DNA of 64,000 nucleotides, taken from positions 3,534,001 to 3,598,000 of the forward strand of contig NZ_CP082249.1 in NCBI RefSeq assembly GCF_019879105.1, written 5' to 3'. Origin of the DNA: Natrinema sp. SYSU A 869. Lineage in GTDB: Archaea; Halobacteriota; Halobacteria; Halobacteriales; Natrialbaceae. A model generated the notes under the pieces. It had not been told where the DNA came from and searched no databases. It was given only the letters and a program-made list of their open reading frames with translations. A program made the translations under genes and the position numbers. Of the stretch, positions 63,484 to 64,000 are shown one piece after another. The first letter of the stretch is position 1, and each line of letters starts with the position of its first letter.

Positions 63484-63992
63484 CTCCGCTCGCTTTTTTT
63501 GAGTTCGTCACGGAACTCTTCTGTGTCGGATTCCTCGGCTTCGTCGGCTGTGCGGCGCGGTTTTTGGTAACTCAATCCAGCTTCTTTGAGCAACCGCCGG
63601 CAACTCGGATAGGAGTACTCGACGCCGTAGGTTTCTTCAAGAAACTCCTGGACGAGCGCCGGCGTCCATGCCGGCGCGTCGATCCCGACTTCCTCGGGAG
63701 GTTCGTGAACGGTTTGTTCAAACTCTTCTTGCTGTGTTTCTGAGAGCTTTCGTTTTCTCCCGGATCGGTGAGCATCAGAGACGGCTTGCTCAAGCGGTTC
63801 GTCCGTATCGAGTCGCATGAGCCAACTGTAGATCGTCCTTCGACCAGTGTCGTGCCACTCTGCAAGTTCGGTCTGTGTCACGCCGTTCTTGTACGCAATC
63901 GCCGCTAACAACCGTTGTGTCGGCTTGTTTCCCTCAACCTTGTCAAGGGCGTCTTGGAGTTCTTCAACGGAAATCTCGTCGAGATGGTCCAT
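63468..63992 (-). CDS. IS630-family transposase, N-terminal frame (HTH part)
   Basis: 174 residues. The winged HTH/homeodomain-like part includes NKPTQRLLAAIAYKNGVTQTELAEWHDTGRRTIYSWLMRL. The second helical part is PAWTPALVQEFLEETYGVEYS and YPSCRRLLKEAGLSYQKPRR, the usual IS630 join before the catalytic domain. The frame ends just after an A7 run (63494-63500 complement), where a -1 shift would join the second frame. Confidence 0.85.
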   Translation of the reverse strand: MDHLDEISVEELQDALDKVEGNKPTQRLLAAIAYKNGVTQTELAEWHDTGRRTIYSWLMRLDTDEPLEQAVSDAHRSGRKRKLSETQQEEFEQTVHEPPEEVGIDAPAWTPALVQEFLEETYGVEYSYPSCRRLLKEAGLSYQKPRRTADEAEESDTEEFRDELKKSERRWTPQ

Positions 63993-64000
63993 TGTCTACA

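Larger units (their letters stand above)
62983..64000 (-). mobile_element. IS630-family element, left end outside window
   Basis: Transposase in two overlapping frames (63468-63992 and 62992-63483). The right boundary is placed near the TATAGTAGGAG at 62980-62990 because IS630 elements insert at TA; the partner terminal repeat lies beyond 64000. Boundaries are approximate. Confidence 0.7.

Overview
The window is about 64 kb of chromosome from a haloarchaeon. Four things point there: the GC-rich sequence, the very acidic proteins, the short or leaderless 5' ends with TATA boxes about 25-28 bases upstream of many starts, and archaeal marker genes (RadB, TFB, CDC48-type AAA+ ATPases, S-layer glycoproteins with a PGF-CTERM tail, GHMP-type shikimate kinase). 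The Natrinema/Haloterrigena/Natrialba group would fit, but the sequence alone does not settle the genus.

Layout. 0-2.6 kb: the tail of a probable CBS-HPF ribosome-hibernation protein, radB, and a predicted RNase H-fold protein. 2.6-6.3 kb: three exported low-complexity proteins side by side. One is a 520-residue protein with five curlin-like Gln/Asn repeats; the other two are Gly/Asp/Glu-rich repeat proteins. This is the most novel-looking locus. 6.5-17.8 kb: larC, two CDC48 paralogues flanking a HerA-like ATPase, a small membrane-anchored protein and a coupled pair of TrkA-C-like membrane proteins, then a Bat-type HTH regulator. 17.8-21.7 kb: an R2lox-like oxidase, small housekeeping or unknown genes, a GNAT enzyme, and the coupled shikimate kinase and chorismate mutase genes.

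21.7-25.5 kb is an accessory island directly after the chorismate mutase gene. It holds a VapBC pair whose antitoxin gene appears frameshifted, a VOC protein, and a second toxin-antitoxin pair (AbrB-like antitoxin and MazF-like toxin) split by an IS200/IS605-family TnpB element. Copies of the last ~33 bases of the chorismate mutase gene recur three times through the island, as expected of repeated integration at a gene 3' end. 25.5-30.6 kb: an RND/MMPL exporter, its CARDB-type exported partner, and a divergent TetR regulator with a palindromic operator between them. 30.9-40.2 kb: a cell-surface locus with a Tat-exported beta-helix protein and two large S-layer-type glycoproteins. The first two share a dockerin-like C-terminal module; the third ends in PGF-CTERM.

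40.9-58.3 kb is mostly core genome: a glutaredoxin-thioredoxin reductase fusion, a DUF389 membrane protein, DUF357, tfb, small zinc proteins, UPF0058, UPF0212, OGG-type glycosylase, an MBL-fold nuclease-like protein, acylphosphatase, nnr, moaC, nitronate monooxygenase, glmU-glmS and uppP. As read here, glmS carries a one-base frameshift, and a small membrane-protein gene carries an in-frame amber codon. 58.3-64 kb is a second mobile region: a 5'-truncated VirB4-type ATPase, a primase/polymerase-like protein, an RHH-PIN toxin-antitoxin pair, a decayed duplicate of the primase 3' half, an IS end remnant and an IS630-family transposase in two frames. Three single-base lesions (near 22322, 48220 and 56312) could be genuine mutations or sequence errors.
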